A DNA stretch of 64,000 bases from Elusimicrobiota bacterium. GTDB lineage: Bacteria > Elusimicrobiota > Elusimicrobia > JACQPE01. Position 1 is the stretch's first letter; each line of letters opens with the position of its first letter. The notes beneath the pieces were generated by a model. The model was not told the origin of the DNA. It saw only the letters and a program-made list of their open reading frames with translations, and ran no database searches. The translations under genes and the position numbers were made by a program. Below are positions 56,663-64,000 of the stretch, piece after piece. Location of the stretch: the NCBI GenBank assembly GCA_016180815.1, contig JACPAN010000008.1, positions 62,001 through 126,000 of the forward strand, read 5' to 3'.

Positions 56663-58066
56663 GTGAAGAAATTTCATGAACGCCGTATTTTATTGGCCGC
56701 GTTCGGCGCGGCCCTGATCCTTCGCGGCCTGATCCTTCAGAACTACCGGTGGGAGCAGCATCGTCCCAGCGAGCCTTTCTTTTTCGCCGAAGCCGCCAAG
56801 AATTTTTTAGCCGGCAAAGGGCTCAGTTGGAACCGCCACTACCGGGAGAAAGTCTACGCCCTTCATGAGCGATCGCATCGTTTTATGGAACTCGATGAAA
56901 TCACTCCCCCGGATCAAGAGGAGTTAGAGCCCTGGCGGGGCCGAGCTCCAGGGTTCGCTTTGTTGACCGCCTCGGTATTTTGGATCACGGGGTCGATCAA
57001 ATTTTTCTACGTGCGCGTTTTGGCCGTGCTCTTGGATAGTTTGGCCGTGCTGCTGATGTTCGGCATCGGGCGGCGTCTGTTCAACGAGCGGGTCGGCTTG
57101 GTGTCCGCTTGGGCGTACGCGCTTTGGGTGCCCAATGCGATCGTGGCTCATTTGCCGAATCATGACGCGGTCATGTCCTTTTTCGTTTTGCTGGCGTTGT
57201 TTTTATTTTTGAAGGCTCTGGACACGCAGCGTTTATCCGATTATGCGGCCGCTTCCGTTGCCGTGATCGCGGGCATGTACATACGTCAGGAGCCCATCCT
57301 ATTCCCTTTCCTTTGGACGGCGGGGCTTGTCCTCATCAAGGGCGCCGGCCGCGCCTTGCGGCCGGGGCTGCTGATGATCGGGCTGCTGTTCGCCTCCATG
57401 CTGCCGTGGATGTGCCGAAACTACAAAATGGATCATCGCTGGTATTTTTTAATGCCCGAGGCTTGGATGACGATTTATACCGGAATTTGGACTTTTGATG
57501 ACGCCCGGCGCTTCAATCTCGACAACCCCGAAGATTTTTTAGTCGCTAACCCGCATGTCACCAGGCGCAGCCCGCAAAGCGAAGCCCTGTACCGGAGCAA
57601 GGCCCTGCCCGTCATCTTGGAGGAGCCTCTGTGGTTCATGAAAAACGTTTTCATCCGGCAATTGCTGCGCAATACGATTTATTCCAAGACCAACTGGACG
57701 TTTTTGGCCGAAGAGCCTTGGCTTGTCGAATACAAGGCCAAGGGCGGAACCACGCTTGGTTACCTAAAAGACCATCCGGCTCAATTTTTTTGCCGGTTTT
57801 TCGGCAAAGGCAGCGAGAGTTTGTTTTTCATCTTGGCTTTGGGCGGCATTTGGCTTGCGCGCAGGAATTGGAGGAAGGTTTATTTTTTGTGGTCCATCCC
57901 GCTTTGTTATATCGGGGCCTATAGCATTATGCACGGCGGACCCTCTTATGTTTTGCCCGGTAAAGCGCCGCTTCTGATCCTGTCCTCTTTTTGCCTGGTC
58001 GCTTGTTGGGACCGGCTCATGGCGTCGCCCCCCGGCGGCGCCGGGCGCAAGGCGGTGCGGGCATGA
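56663..58066 (+). CDS. GT39/ArnT-like membrane glycosyltransferase
   Basis: The 467-residue protein has about nine membrane helices. A conserved periplasmic loop near residues 30-75 (WEQHRPSEPFFFAEAAKNFL and GKGLSWN) fits the PMT/ArnT type, which moves a sugar from polyprenyl phosphate to a lipid or protein on the outer leaflet. LAVLLDSLAVLLMFGIGRRL and AWAYALWVPNAIVAHLPNHD are the typical helices 3-4. The start is GTG at 56663, thirteen bases after the previous stop. It is coupled to the next GT2 gene through ATGA. Confidence 0.8.
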   Translation: MKKFHERRILLAAFGAALILRGLILQNYRWEQHRPSEPFFFAEAAKNFLAGKGLSWNRHYREKVYALHERSHRFMELDEITPPDQEELEPWRGRAPGFALLTASVFWITGSIKFFYVRVLAVLLDSLAVLLMFGIGRRLFNERVGLVSAWAYALWVPNAIVAHLPNHDAVMSFFVLLALFLFLKALDTQRLSDYAAASVAVIAGMYIRQEPILFPFLWTAGLVLIKGAGRALRPGLLMIGLLFASMLPWMCRNYKMDHRWYFLMPEAWMTIYTGIWTFDDARRFNLDNPEDFLVANPHVTRRSPQSEALYRSKALPVILEEPLWFMKNVFIRQLLRNTIYSKTNWTFLAEEPWLVEYKAKGGTTLGYLKDHPAQFFCRFFGKGSESLFFILALGGIWLARRNWRKVYFLWSIPLCYIGAYSIMHGGPSYVLPGKAPLLILSSFCLVACWDRLMASPPGGAGRKAVRA

Positions 58067-58821
58067 ATGCGGCATCGGGGCCGGTTTTTTCCATCGTCGC
58101 TCTTTTTTACAACGAAGAAAAAGCCGCGGAACAAGCGGTGGGCAAGTTGTGGACGGCTCTTAAGAATTTGACGGAACCGTTTGAGCTTTTGTTGGTGGAC
58201 AACGGTTCCCGTGATCAGACGGGGTCGATTTTGCGGGCGTGGTCGTCGCGGCATGCGGGAACGATTCACGTGGTCCGCGTCGAAAAGAACCGGGGATACG
58301 GTTGGGGCTGGATTTGCGGGGCCCGTCCGGCGCGCGGCCGCTGGGTCGCGTTTATTCCCGGAGACGGGCAATTGCCGCCGGATGATTTGGTCCGCTTGTT
58401 GAAGCTGGCTTGCGAGCATCAGGCGAAAATTCTCAAGGGCCGCCGGCGCGAACGGTCCGAAGGCCTTTGGCGGCGCGCGGTTTCCTGCGTTTACAACGCG
58501 GTTTTTCGCGTTCTGTTCGGTTCGGGCGATTTAAGGGACATCAACGGCCAGCCTAAAATCGTCGAGCGGGAGCTTTGGCATGATCTGGGCCCGGTTTCCA
58601 AGGACTGGTTCATTGACGCGGAGCTGATGCTCAAAGCCTTGGAACGAGGCGTGACGATTGAAGAAGCCGATGTCGAGTCCACGGTCAGGGCTGGGGGCGG
58701 TTCTCATGTGAAATGGACCGCGATTATCGAATTTTTTATCAATTTGGCGCGCTGGCGCTTAACCGGCGGCCGGGCTTGGAAAGAGCGGTCTCAGGCAAGA
58801 ACCGAAGTTTTTAGACCTTAA
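58063..58821 (+). CDS. GT2-family glycosyltransferase
   Basis: From the ATG at 58063 the product has 252 residues. VFSIVALFYNEEKAAEQAVG, LLLVDNGSRDQTGSIL and VAFIPGDGQLPPDDLVRLLK give the GT-A fold with a GDGQ metal motif as in polyprenyl-phosphate glycosyltransferases. INGQPKIVERELWHDLG is the usual second half. No C-terminal membrane helices are seen. It should supply lipid-linked sugar to the preceding GT39-like enzyme, to which it is translationally coupled. Its end overlaps rfbH on the opposite strand by 11 bases. Confidence 0.88.
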   Translation: MNAASGPVFSIVALFYNEEKAAEQAVGKLWTALKNLTEPFELLLVDNGSRDQTGSILRAWSSRHAGTIHVVRVEKNRGYGWGWICGARPARGRWVAFIPGDGQLPPDDLVRLLKLACEHQAKILKGRRRERSEGLWRRAVSCVYNAVFRVLFGSGDLRDINGQPKIVERELWHDLGPVSKDWFIDAELMLKALERGVTIEEADVESTVRAGGGSHVKWTAIIEFFINLARWRLTGGRAWKERSQARTEVFRP

Positions 58822-60127
58822 CCCCGGCCAGCGAGCGAATGGCCGCGCGAACTGTTTCGATCATATAGTCCGCCATGGCCGGCGTAATCCCAGGGTACAC
58901 CCCCATGAAAACCGTATTGCTCATCACCAGGTCGGAATTCGTCAGCGGCCCGGCGATCCGGCGTTCGATGCTTTGATAAGCCGGCTGCTTGATGATATTG
59001 CCGGCGAAGGTCCGGCGCGTCTCGATAAGGCGCTCTTCAAGGTATTGGCTAAAACGCACGGCGTCGATTTTTGACTCCTGGCGAATGGTCAGGGCAAAGG
59101 CGAACCAGCAGGGTTTGGCCTTGGGGTCCCAGCGCGGCAAAATTAAGTATTCCCCCAAATCTTTGAGTCCTTCGTAAATCCGGTGGAAATTCGCCCGGCG
59201 CGCCTCAATAAAGGCCGGGAGTTTTTCGATCTGGGCCAGGCCGACCGCAGCCTGCATATCGGTGGGCTTCAAGTTGTAACCGATGTGCGAGTAAGTGTAT
59301 TTGTGATCGTACCCATGGGGCAAACCGCCCAACTGCCAGTCAAAGCGTTTGCCGCAGGTGTTGGACACGCCCGGCATGCACCAGCAGTCGCGCCCCCAAT
59401 CCCTGACCGAGGCCGCGATCTTGGACATTTCTTCGCTGTGGCAGATAACGGCGCCGCCTTCGCCCATGGTGATTTGATGGGCCGGGTAAAAGCTGATAAT
59501 CGAATAATCGCCGAAGCTGCCCAGGGGTTTGCCGTCATAGGTTCCGCCCAGGGCGTCGCAGGTATCCTCAAGCAGATAAAGCCCGTGCTTTTGCGTCAAT
59601 TGTTTGATGCGGTCAAGCTCCAGCGCATTTCCCAGCGTATGCGGCAGGGCCAGGGCCCTGGTTTTTTTGGAAAGCGCATTCTCGATGGCTTTGGCCCCGG
59701 CGTTTAAGGTATCCAATTCCACGTCCACAAAAACAGGGACCAAGCCGTTTTGGATGATGGGATTAAGCGTGGTCGGGAACGTCACCGCCGGGGTGATGAC
59801 CTCGTCTCCTTTTTGCAGAGGCCGGGGCAGTTTTGACGAGGTCAGGCTGGTCATGGCCACTAAACTGGCCGAGGAGCCGGAGTTGACCAACAGCGCATAA
59901 GGCGCCCCCAGGAATTTTTTGAGTTCCTCTTCGAAGCGATGGCCGAAACGGCCGAGCGTCAGCCAGAAATCGAGGCCGGCTTCAGCCAGGTACTTAAGCT
60001 CCTGCGCGTCGAATACCCGGCCCGCATAATGAATTTTTGTTTTTCCGGGCGCGAATATCCGTTCCCGCGCGAACTCTTCTTTCCAGTAGCGTTCGACGAG
60101 CGACAGAATTTCTTCACGCGTGCTCAT
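58811..60127 (-). CDS. rfbH: CDP-6-deoxy-L-threo-D-glycero-4-hexulose-3-dehydrase (E1)
   Basis: This PLP/PMP- and 2Fe-2S-dependent enzyme removes the 3-OH of CDP-4-keto-6-deoxyglucose on the way to 3,6-dideoxyhexoses. In SFYPAHQITMGEGGAV the usual PLP lysine is replaced by His217, which is diagnostic for E1. The cysteine group in RDCWCMPGVSNTCGKRFD holds the 2Fe-2S cluster. VNSGSSASLVAM binds the cofactor phosphate. The length of 438 residues is typical. No E3 reductase (DdhD/RfbI type) is visible; it may lie beyond the window. Confidence 0.95.
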   Translation of the reverse strand: MSTREEILSLVERYWKEEFARERIFAPGKTKIHYAGRVFDAQELKYLAEAGLDFWLTLGRFGHRFEEELKKFLGAPYALLVNSGSSASLVAMTSLTSSKLPRPLQKGDEVITPAVTFPTTLNPIIQNGLVPVFVDVELDTLNAGAKAIENALSKKTRALALPHTLGNALELDRIKQLTQKHGLYLLEDTCDALGGTYDGKPLGSFGDYSIISFYPAHQITMGEGGAVICHSEEMSKIAASVRDWGRDCWCMPGVSNTCGKRFDWQLGGLPHGYDHKYTYSHIGYNLKPTDMQAAVGLAQIEKLPAFIEARRANFHRIYEGLKDLGEYLILPRWDPKAKPCWFAFALTIRQESKIDAVRFSQYLEERLIETRRTFAGNIIKQPAYQSIERRIAGPLTNSDLVMSNTVFMGVYPGITPAMADYMIETVRAAIRSLAGVKV

Positions 60128-61026
60128 GAGCGTTGGACCTGGCTTTCCAACGCGTAAGGGTTAGGCGTTTTTTTCATGGATTCCAGCCCTTCGCGTGAGC
60201 CCAGGAGTTTGCGTCCGAGCTCGCGCTCGGTTTTGGCGCAATCAAGTCCGGCATCCAAGGGCCTTGGCGCGCGCTGCTTGAGCTTTTCGGTGGAAGCGGG
60301 CGTGATTTTTGAGGCATCCAGATTAAAAATCGAAGCCGCCATGAGCGCGAAGCGGTATCGATCCAGGCGGTCGCGCCCGGCCACGTTATAAATCCCGTCG
60401 CAGCCTTTTTTGGCGAGGTCGATGACCGCAGCCGCCAAATCCTCGACATAAGTCGGCGTTCCGACTTGATCGTCGGCCACGCGCATGGGCCCTCCGGCGC
60501 CAAGCGTGCGCACAAGATTCATGATGAAATTCTTGCCCTGGGCTTCCCATCCGTAAATGACCGTGGTGCGGATAATCAAGTGATCCGTCAATTCTTTTTT
60601 GATCCGGGCTTCAGCTTCGGCCTTGCTTTGCCCGTAAACACTTAAGGGATGAACGGCGTCGTTTTCTTGATAGGGGCCTTTTTGACCGTCAAAAATATAG
60701 TCCGACGAAAAGAAAACAAGGCGCGCGCCGCGCTCTTGGCAGATGCGCGCCACCGCGGCTGTTGCGTCCACGTTGACGCTGCGGCAAAGTTCGGGCTCAT
60801 CCTGGCATTTATCGGCATGGCCCATGGCCGAGGCCAGATAAACGATGTCCGGCCGGTGTTCATCGAATAGTTTGGCCAGCCCCTGGGTTTGTCTCAAGTC
60901 AAAGCGGACCAGCCCTTTGACCGGAAACGTGAAATAGGTGCCGGCCGCGGTTTCTCCGGAGCGGTGTAATTGGCGATGAAGCGCGCCGCCGACCAAACCT
61001 GAGGCGCCTAAGACCAAATGGCGCAT
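60124..61026 (-). CDS. RmlD-like NDP-sugar reductase
   Basis: The 300-residue SDR protein has HLVLGASGLVGGALHRQL at the N-terminus, LVFFSSDYIFDGQKGPYQEN and the catalytic YGQSKAEAEARIKKE (Tyr-x-x-x-Lys), as in dTDP-4-dehydrorhamnose reductases. In this cluster it probably reduces the C4 ketone of the CDP-dideoxysugar, giving an ascarylose-, paratose- or abequose-type product depending on stereochemistry, which the sequence does not tell. Its stop overlaps the rfbH start by 4 bases. Confidence 0.85.
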   Translation of the reverse strand: MRHLVLGASGLVGGALHRQLHRSGETAAGTYFTFPVKGLVRFDLRQTQGLAKLFDEHRPDIVYLASAMGHADKCQDEPELCRSVNVDATAAVARICQERGARLVFFSSDYIFDGQKGPYQENDAVHPLSVYGQSKAEAEARIKKELTDHLIIRTTVIYGWEAQGKNFIMNLVRTLGAGGPMRVADDQVGTPTYVEDLAAAVIDLAKKGCDGIYNVAGRDRLDRYRFALMAASIFNLDASKITPASTEKLKQRAPRPLDAGLDCAKTERELGRKLLGSREGLESMKKTPNPYALESQVQRS

Positions 61027-61035
61027 GATACCCGG

Positions 61036-61485
61036 TTAGCGGTGCTGGAGCGACCAGTCGTAGGGAATTTTTTTCGAGAAGGGGTCCATGCGGACGATTT
61101 CATCGGGAGAATGGGCCAGCGTGGCGCAATTGGCCACGATAGCCGGGGTCAAACCGACTCCTTTAAATCCGTTCCATACCCCATGGGGGATGCTCACCAG
61201 CACGTAATTGGACTCTCCAATATAAAGCTCCATAAGTTTTCCCTTGGTTTTCGACTTGGGCCGCTCGTCGTAGAGCGCGAGTTTGATGGTTCCCGAAACC
61301 ACGGCGTAATTTAAATCCATGAGCTTGTGCAAATGCCATCCCTTGATCACGCCGGGATAAACCGTGGAGAAATAAATTTCTCCGAATTTATCGAAATGCG
61401 GGTCGTCGGACCTGAGCATATGCATGATTTTTCCCCGCTCATCGGGGATTTGTTTGAGCGCGATGACCTTGACGCCCTCGATCAT
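61036..61485 (-). CDS. RmlC-like 3,5-epimerase (cupin)
   Basis: The 149-residue cupin protein resembles dTDP-4-dehydrorhamnose 3,5-epimerase but is shorter. PDERGKIMHMLRSDDPHF, VYPGVIKGWHLHKLMDLNYA (with WHLHK in place of the usual RGLHxQ) and YVLVSIPHGVWNGFKGVG are visible. Together with the reductase it suggests epimerisation of the CDP-4-keto sugar, as AscE does on the CDP-ascarylose route. The ATG at 61485 overlaps the rfbG stop in ATGA. Catalytic His is kept in HLH. Confidence 0.8.
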   Translation of the reverse strand: MIEGVKVIALKQIPDERGKIMHMLRSDDPHFDKFGEIYFSTVYPGVIKGWHLHKLMDLNYAVVSGTIKLALYDERPKSKTKGKLMELYIGESNYVLVSIPHGVWNGFKGVGLTPAIVANCATLAHSPDEIVRMDPFSKKIPYDWSLQHR

Positions 61486-62522
61486 GCGATCACCCCGGCT
61501 TTTCCGAAAAACCGTTCGTACCAGGCGATGGTTTCGGGCAGCGAATTTTCGAGCCGGTACGCGGGCTTCCATTTCAGGAGTTTGTTCGCCTTGCCCGTGG
61601 AAAGGGCTTGTTCCTGGATTTCCGCTTTGGCGATGTCGAGAATCTTGGGTTTTAAATTGCTTTGCATGAGCCGGGTAATCAGCGCGACCACGTCCAGCAC
61701 GGAGCGCGGCTGTTCGCCGGAGAAATTAAAGGCCTGTCCCTGGATTTCCTTGCGATGCAGGTTCTCGGCCAAGGCCAGGCAGGCGCGCACCGCGTCTTTG
61801 ACGAAGAGATAGTCGCGCACCATCGTGCCGTTGGAGCGCAGCAGCGGGCGCTCGCGCCTGAGGATCGAGCGTATGGTGCCCGGAATGATTCTGTTGAAAT
61901 TCAAATCCCCTGCGCCGTAGAGATTGCCGCAACGGGTGATGGCCAAGGGCGTCTCAAAGGTCCGGTGATAGGATTGGGCGATCAAATCCGCGCAAGCCTT
62001 GGAGACGTCATACGGGAATTCGGCCTTCAAAGCGCTGGTTCCTTCCACGTAAGATTTTCCCTCCACCTCGCCGTAGGCTTTGTCGCTGGACGCGGTTACG
62101 ATGCGATTGACGGTCGGGCTTCTGCGGCAGGCTTCCAAAATCGTCCAGGTGCCCTGCACATTGGCTTCAAACGTGGAAAGCGGATTCCGATTGGCGATGG
62201 GCACCAGGGCTTGGGCGGCCAAATGAAGCACGGTGTCCACCTCATATTCGTTTAATGCCCGCTCCATGAGCCGGTAGTCCTCGATCGCGCCGTGGACGAT
62301 GCTGACTTTGCGGTGGATGCCGTCGAGGAAAAAACGGCTGGAGCCGGGTTCATCGCGCACCACGCAAACCACCTGGGCTTCCAGGGCGACCAAGGCATCC
62401 GTGAGCCAGCCGCCCAAAAATCCGGTCGCGCCGGTGACCAAGACATTGCGGTCGCGCCAAAAAGCCGGGTTTGCGGACAATACAGCCATATCTTCCATGG
62501 GGTTTCCAAACCTGTTTATCAT
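61482..62522 (-). CDS. rfbG: CDP-glucose 4,6-dehydratase
   Basis: The 346-residue SDR enzyme converts CDP-glucose to CDP-4-keto-6-deoxyglucose with bound NAD. FWRDRNVLVTGATGFLGGWL is the family start, then AAQALVPIANRNPLSTFEAN, IVTASSDKAYGE and YDVSKACADLIAQSY with catalytic Tyr and Lys. ITRCGNLYGAGDLNFNRIIP is also typical. Several in-frame ATGs are near the N-terminus and the true start is not fixed. It follows the GT2 gene after 7 bases. Confidence 0.93.
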   Translation of the reverse strand: MINRFGNPMEDMAVLSANPAFWRDRNVLVTGATGFLGGWLTDALVALEAQVVCVVRDEPGSSRFFLDGIHRKVSIVHGAIEDYRLMERALNEYEVDTVLHLAAQALVPIANRNPLSTFEANVQGTWTILEACRRSPTVNRIVTASSDKAYGEVEGKSYVEGTSALKAEFPYDVSKACADLIAQSYHRTFETPLAITRCGNLYGAGDLNFNRIIPGTIRSILRRERPLLRSNGTMVRDYLFVKDAVRACLALAENLHRKEIQGQAFNFSGEQPRSVLDVVALITRLMQSNLKPKILDIAKAEIQEQALSTGKANKLLKWKPAYRLENSLPETIAWYERFFGKAGVIA

Positions 62523-62529
62523 TCTCGAT

Positions 62530-63273
62530 TCAAGAGGTCAAGAAGCGCAATTTCAGGATTTGAATGAAAAAGAGAAACGGGAAGAAGAGGCGCACATGAG
62601 AGCGCCCTCCGGCCCTCGCTAGATGAGGCACGTCCAGCTCCGCGATGACCAGATGGTTTTTTCTGGCTTCCCACAACATCTCAACGTTGATGACCCAGTC
62701 TTTTTTGTTTAGCCGTAGTTTCTGATAAGCGGTTCGTTTCATCAGCAACGGGTAGCCGTTGATGTCCGTAATATGGATTTTAAACAGCAGGCTGACGATG
62801 AGGTGATAGCCGAAGCTCATGAGCATCCTCAGCGCGCCGTCTTTGCGGCCGATGCGTTTGCCTTTGATCAAGTCCGCGCCTCCGGCTTCGATCATGCGGG
62901 CCATGGTCAACACCGAGGAATGCGGCACCTCCCCGTCCGCGCAGGTAAATCCCAGAATATCCCCTTTCGCTTGCCGGAATCCTTCCAGAATCGCGCCGCC
63001 ATAGCCCGCGTTTTGTTCTAGGTGCGCGATGCGGATTTCAGGTTTTTCCAAGGACAGGCGCTTAAGAATTTCTTCGGTACGGTCCGTGGAGCCGTTATTG
63101 ACCGCGATGATTTCAAACGGCGAACCGCCTCGCTTGAGCGTGCCGGCTAAATCCGTGAGCGTCCGCTCGATGCAGGCTTCTTCATTGTAAACGGGAATGG
63201 CGATGGAGAGCAGGGGCGTTTGACCTGTCAGTTGTCTTTCCAGGTTTTCCAGCGGGCGTTGCCCTCGTTCCAA
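62530..63273 (-). CDS. GT2-family glycosyltransferase in the CDP-dideoxysugar cluster
   Basis: The 247-residue protein shows LLSIAIPVYNEEACIERTLT, IIAVNNGSTDRTEEILKRL and ILGFTCADGEVPHSSVLTMA with ADGE in the metal-motif place, and DITDINGYPLLMKRTAY in the acceptor half. It lies between rfbF and rfbG and may transfer a sugar to the lipid carrier used by this pathway. The start appears to be TTG at 63273, within the end of rfbF, giving a 46-base overlap; a shorter start would cut into the first strand. Confidence 0.82.
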   Translation of the reverse strand: MERGQRPLENLERQLTGQTPLLSIAIPVYNEEACIERTLTDLAGTLKRGGSPFEIIAVNNGSTDRTEEILKRLSLEKPEIRIAHLEQNAGYGGAILEGFRQAKGDILGFTCADGEVPHSSVLTMARMIEAGGADLIKGKRIGRKDGALRMLMSFGYHLIVSLLFKIHITDINGYPLLMKRTAYQKLRLNKKDWVINVEMLWEARKNHLVIAELDVPHLARAGGRSHVRLFFPFLFFIQILKLRFLTS

Positions 63274-64000
63274 AGGGTTTCCAGATGCACTTTATCCCGG
63301 TAAGTATCCATGCATTGCCAGAAACCCCGGTGCTGGTGCATGGCCATCTGTCCGTCTTTGGCCAAGCGTTCCAGGGGTTCCCCTTCCAAGGTGCATTCGT
63401 CCAGATCGCTTAAGTATTGAAAGAATTTTTGTTTGAACACGAAAAAACCGCCGTTGATCCAACTGGCGCCCAACATGGGTTTTTCATCGAATGATTGAAC
63501 GATCGGCGAATTTTTCTTTAAACGCAGTTCGCCGAACCTGGAGATCGGGGAGACTCCGGTCACGGTGCCGATTTTTCCGTGCGTCTTATGGAATTTGACC
63601 AGCTCGTCGATTTTGAGGTCCGTGACCCCGTCGCCGTAGGTGAGCATGAATTCCGGCGCGCGGATATACGGCTGCGCGCGTTTCAAGCGGGCGCCGGTCA
63701 TGGCTTTGACGCCGGTGTCCACCATCGTGACTTTCCAGGGCTCTTGATTCAAGGTTCCGTGAAATTGAATTTTCCCGGGACGCGCCAGATCAACGGTAAA
63801 CGGCAAATTCATGGCGCGGTAATTTAAAAAGTAATTTTTGATCACTTCGCCTTTGTAGCCCAAAAGCAAAACGAAATCCCGGTACCCGTAATGCGCGTAC
63901 CCTTTCATGATATGCCAAAGAATGGGCTGGCCCGCGATTTCCACCATGGGTTTGGGCCTGGTTTCCGTTTCTTCCCGGAGCCGAAACCCCATGCCTCCGC
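63228..64000 (-). CDS. rfbF: glucose-1-phosphate cytidylyltransferase, N-terminus cut by window edge
   Basis: RfbF makes CDP-glucose from CTP and glucose 1-phosphate and commits sugar to 3,6-dideoxyhexoses. GFRLREETETRPKPMVEIAG with the nucleotide-binding Arg/Lys, PILWHIMKGYAHYGYRDFVL, LTYGDGVTDLKIDELVKFHK with metal-binding Asp, and WQCMDTYRDKVHLETLW are diagnostic. The frame is open past base 64000, so the first few residues of the usual KAVILAGGLGTR motif are missing. It is first of the visible rfbF-rfbH series. Confidence 0.95.
   Translation of the reverse strand, partial: GGMGFRLREETETRPKPMVEIAGQPILWHIMKGYAHYGYRDFVLLLGYKGEVIKNYFLNYRAMNLPFTVDLARPGKIQFHGTLNQEPWKVTMVDTGVKAMTGARLKRAQPYIRAPEFMLTYGDGVTDLKIDELVKFHKTHGKIGTVTGVSPISRFGELRLKKNSPIVQSFDEKPMLGASWINGGFFVFKQKFFQYLSDLDECTLEGEPLERLAKDGQMAMHQHRGFWQCMDTYRDKVHLETLWNEGNARWKTWKDN

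Overview
The window looks like a chromosome segment of a Gram-negative (diderm) bacterium. Signs of an outer membrane are TolQ/TolR/TonB-type genes, an OmpA-domain protein, a predicted lipoprotein, a barrel-like exported protein, type IV pilin-like genes and a CDP-dideoxyhexose (O-antigen type) cluster. Coding density is high, genes often overlap by 1-4 bp, and many proteins are unfamiliar. This fits an uncultivated phylum; Elusimicrobiota-like is my guess from gene content only. Several genes have a -10 box 5-7 bases before the start codon and no Shine-Dalgarno sequence, so leaderless mRNAs seem common.

Layout. 1-1852: proC (partial), an M48-like exported peptidase, a cyclic-nucleotide-fold protein. 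1912-4213: accessory patch with tRNA-Gly(CCC), a HicB/HicA module with frameshifted hicA, a copy of the tRNA 3' half, an AT-rich unknown gene and a retropepsin-like/small-protein pair. 4267-8269: MEMO-family protein, exported unknown, dusB, a small Cys protein, maf. 8374-14742: a 2122-residue exported multidomain protein ending in a lyase-like, a kinase-like and a nuclease-like domain. 14921-25602: a nine-gene operon (TPR protein, eight-repeat Ig/OmpA protein, TolQ, HAMP-type membrane protein, response regulator, two TolR, TonB, small Ig protein). 25612-30089: aminopeptidase, permease, DUF971, exported HAD phosphatase, Cys/Gly-tailed small protein, TPR protein.

30185-36961: three pilin-like genes (one 837 residues long with a lamin-tail-like domain), a membrane spermidine-synthase-like protein, AlkD-type glycosylase. 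37039-42116: lone P450, exported proteins, MazEF-type toxin-antitoxin, a lipoprotein with a broken metalloprotease motif, a decayed gene. 42109-52779: long minus-strand run with quinone oxidoreductase, folE, ispH, pepA, mrp, LysE, a BtuF-like protein, exported unknowns, a methyltransferase, an acyltransferase and a redoxin. 52833-64000: glycosyltransferases and membrane proteins, then rfbF-GT2-rfbG-epimerase-reductase-rfbH for a CDP-3,6-dideoxysugar.

Most remarkable are the giant protein, whose C-terminal half has the domain order of LanL/LanKC enzymes or OspF/SpvC-type effectors but ends in a toxin-type nuclease with no immunity gene nearby, and the Tol/TonB operon with Ig repeats and a built-in response regulator. 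No IS element, CRISPR array, rRNA or phage structural gene was seen, and no stretch over 300 bases lacks a gene.
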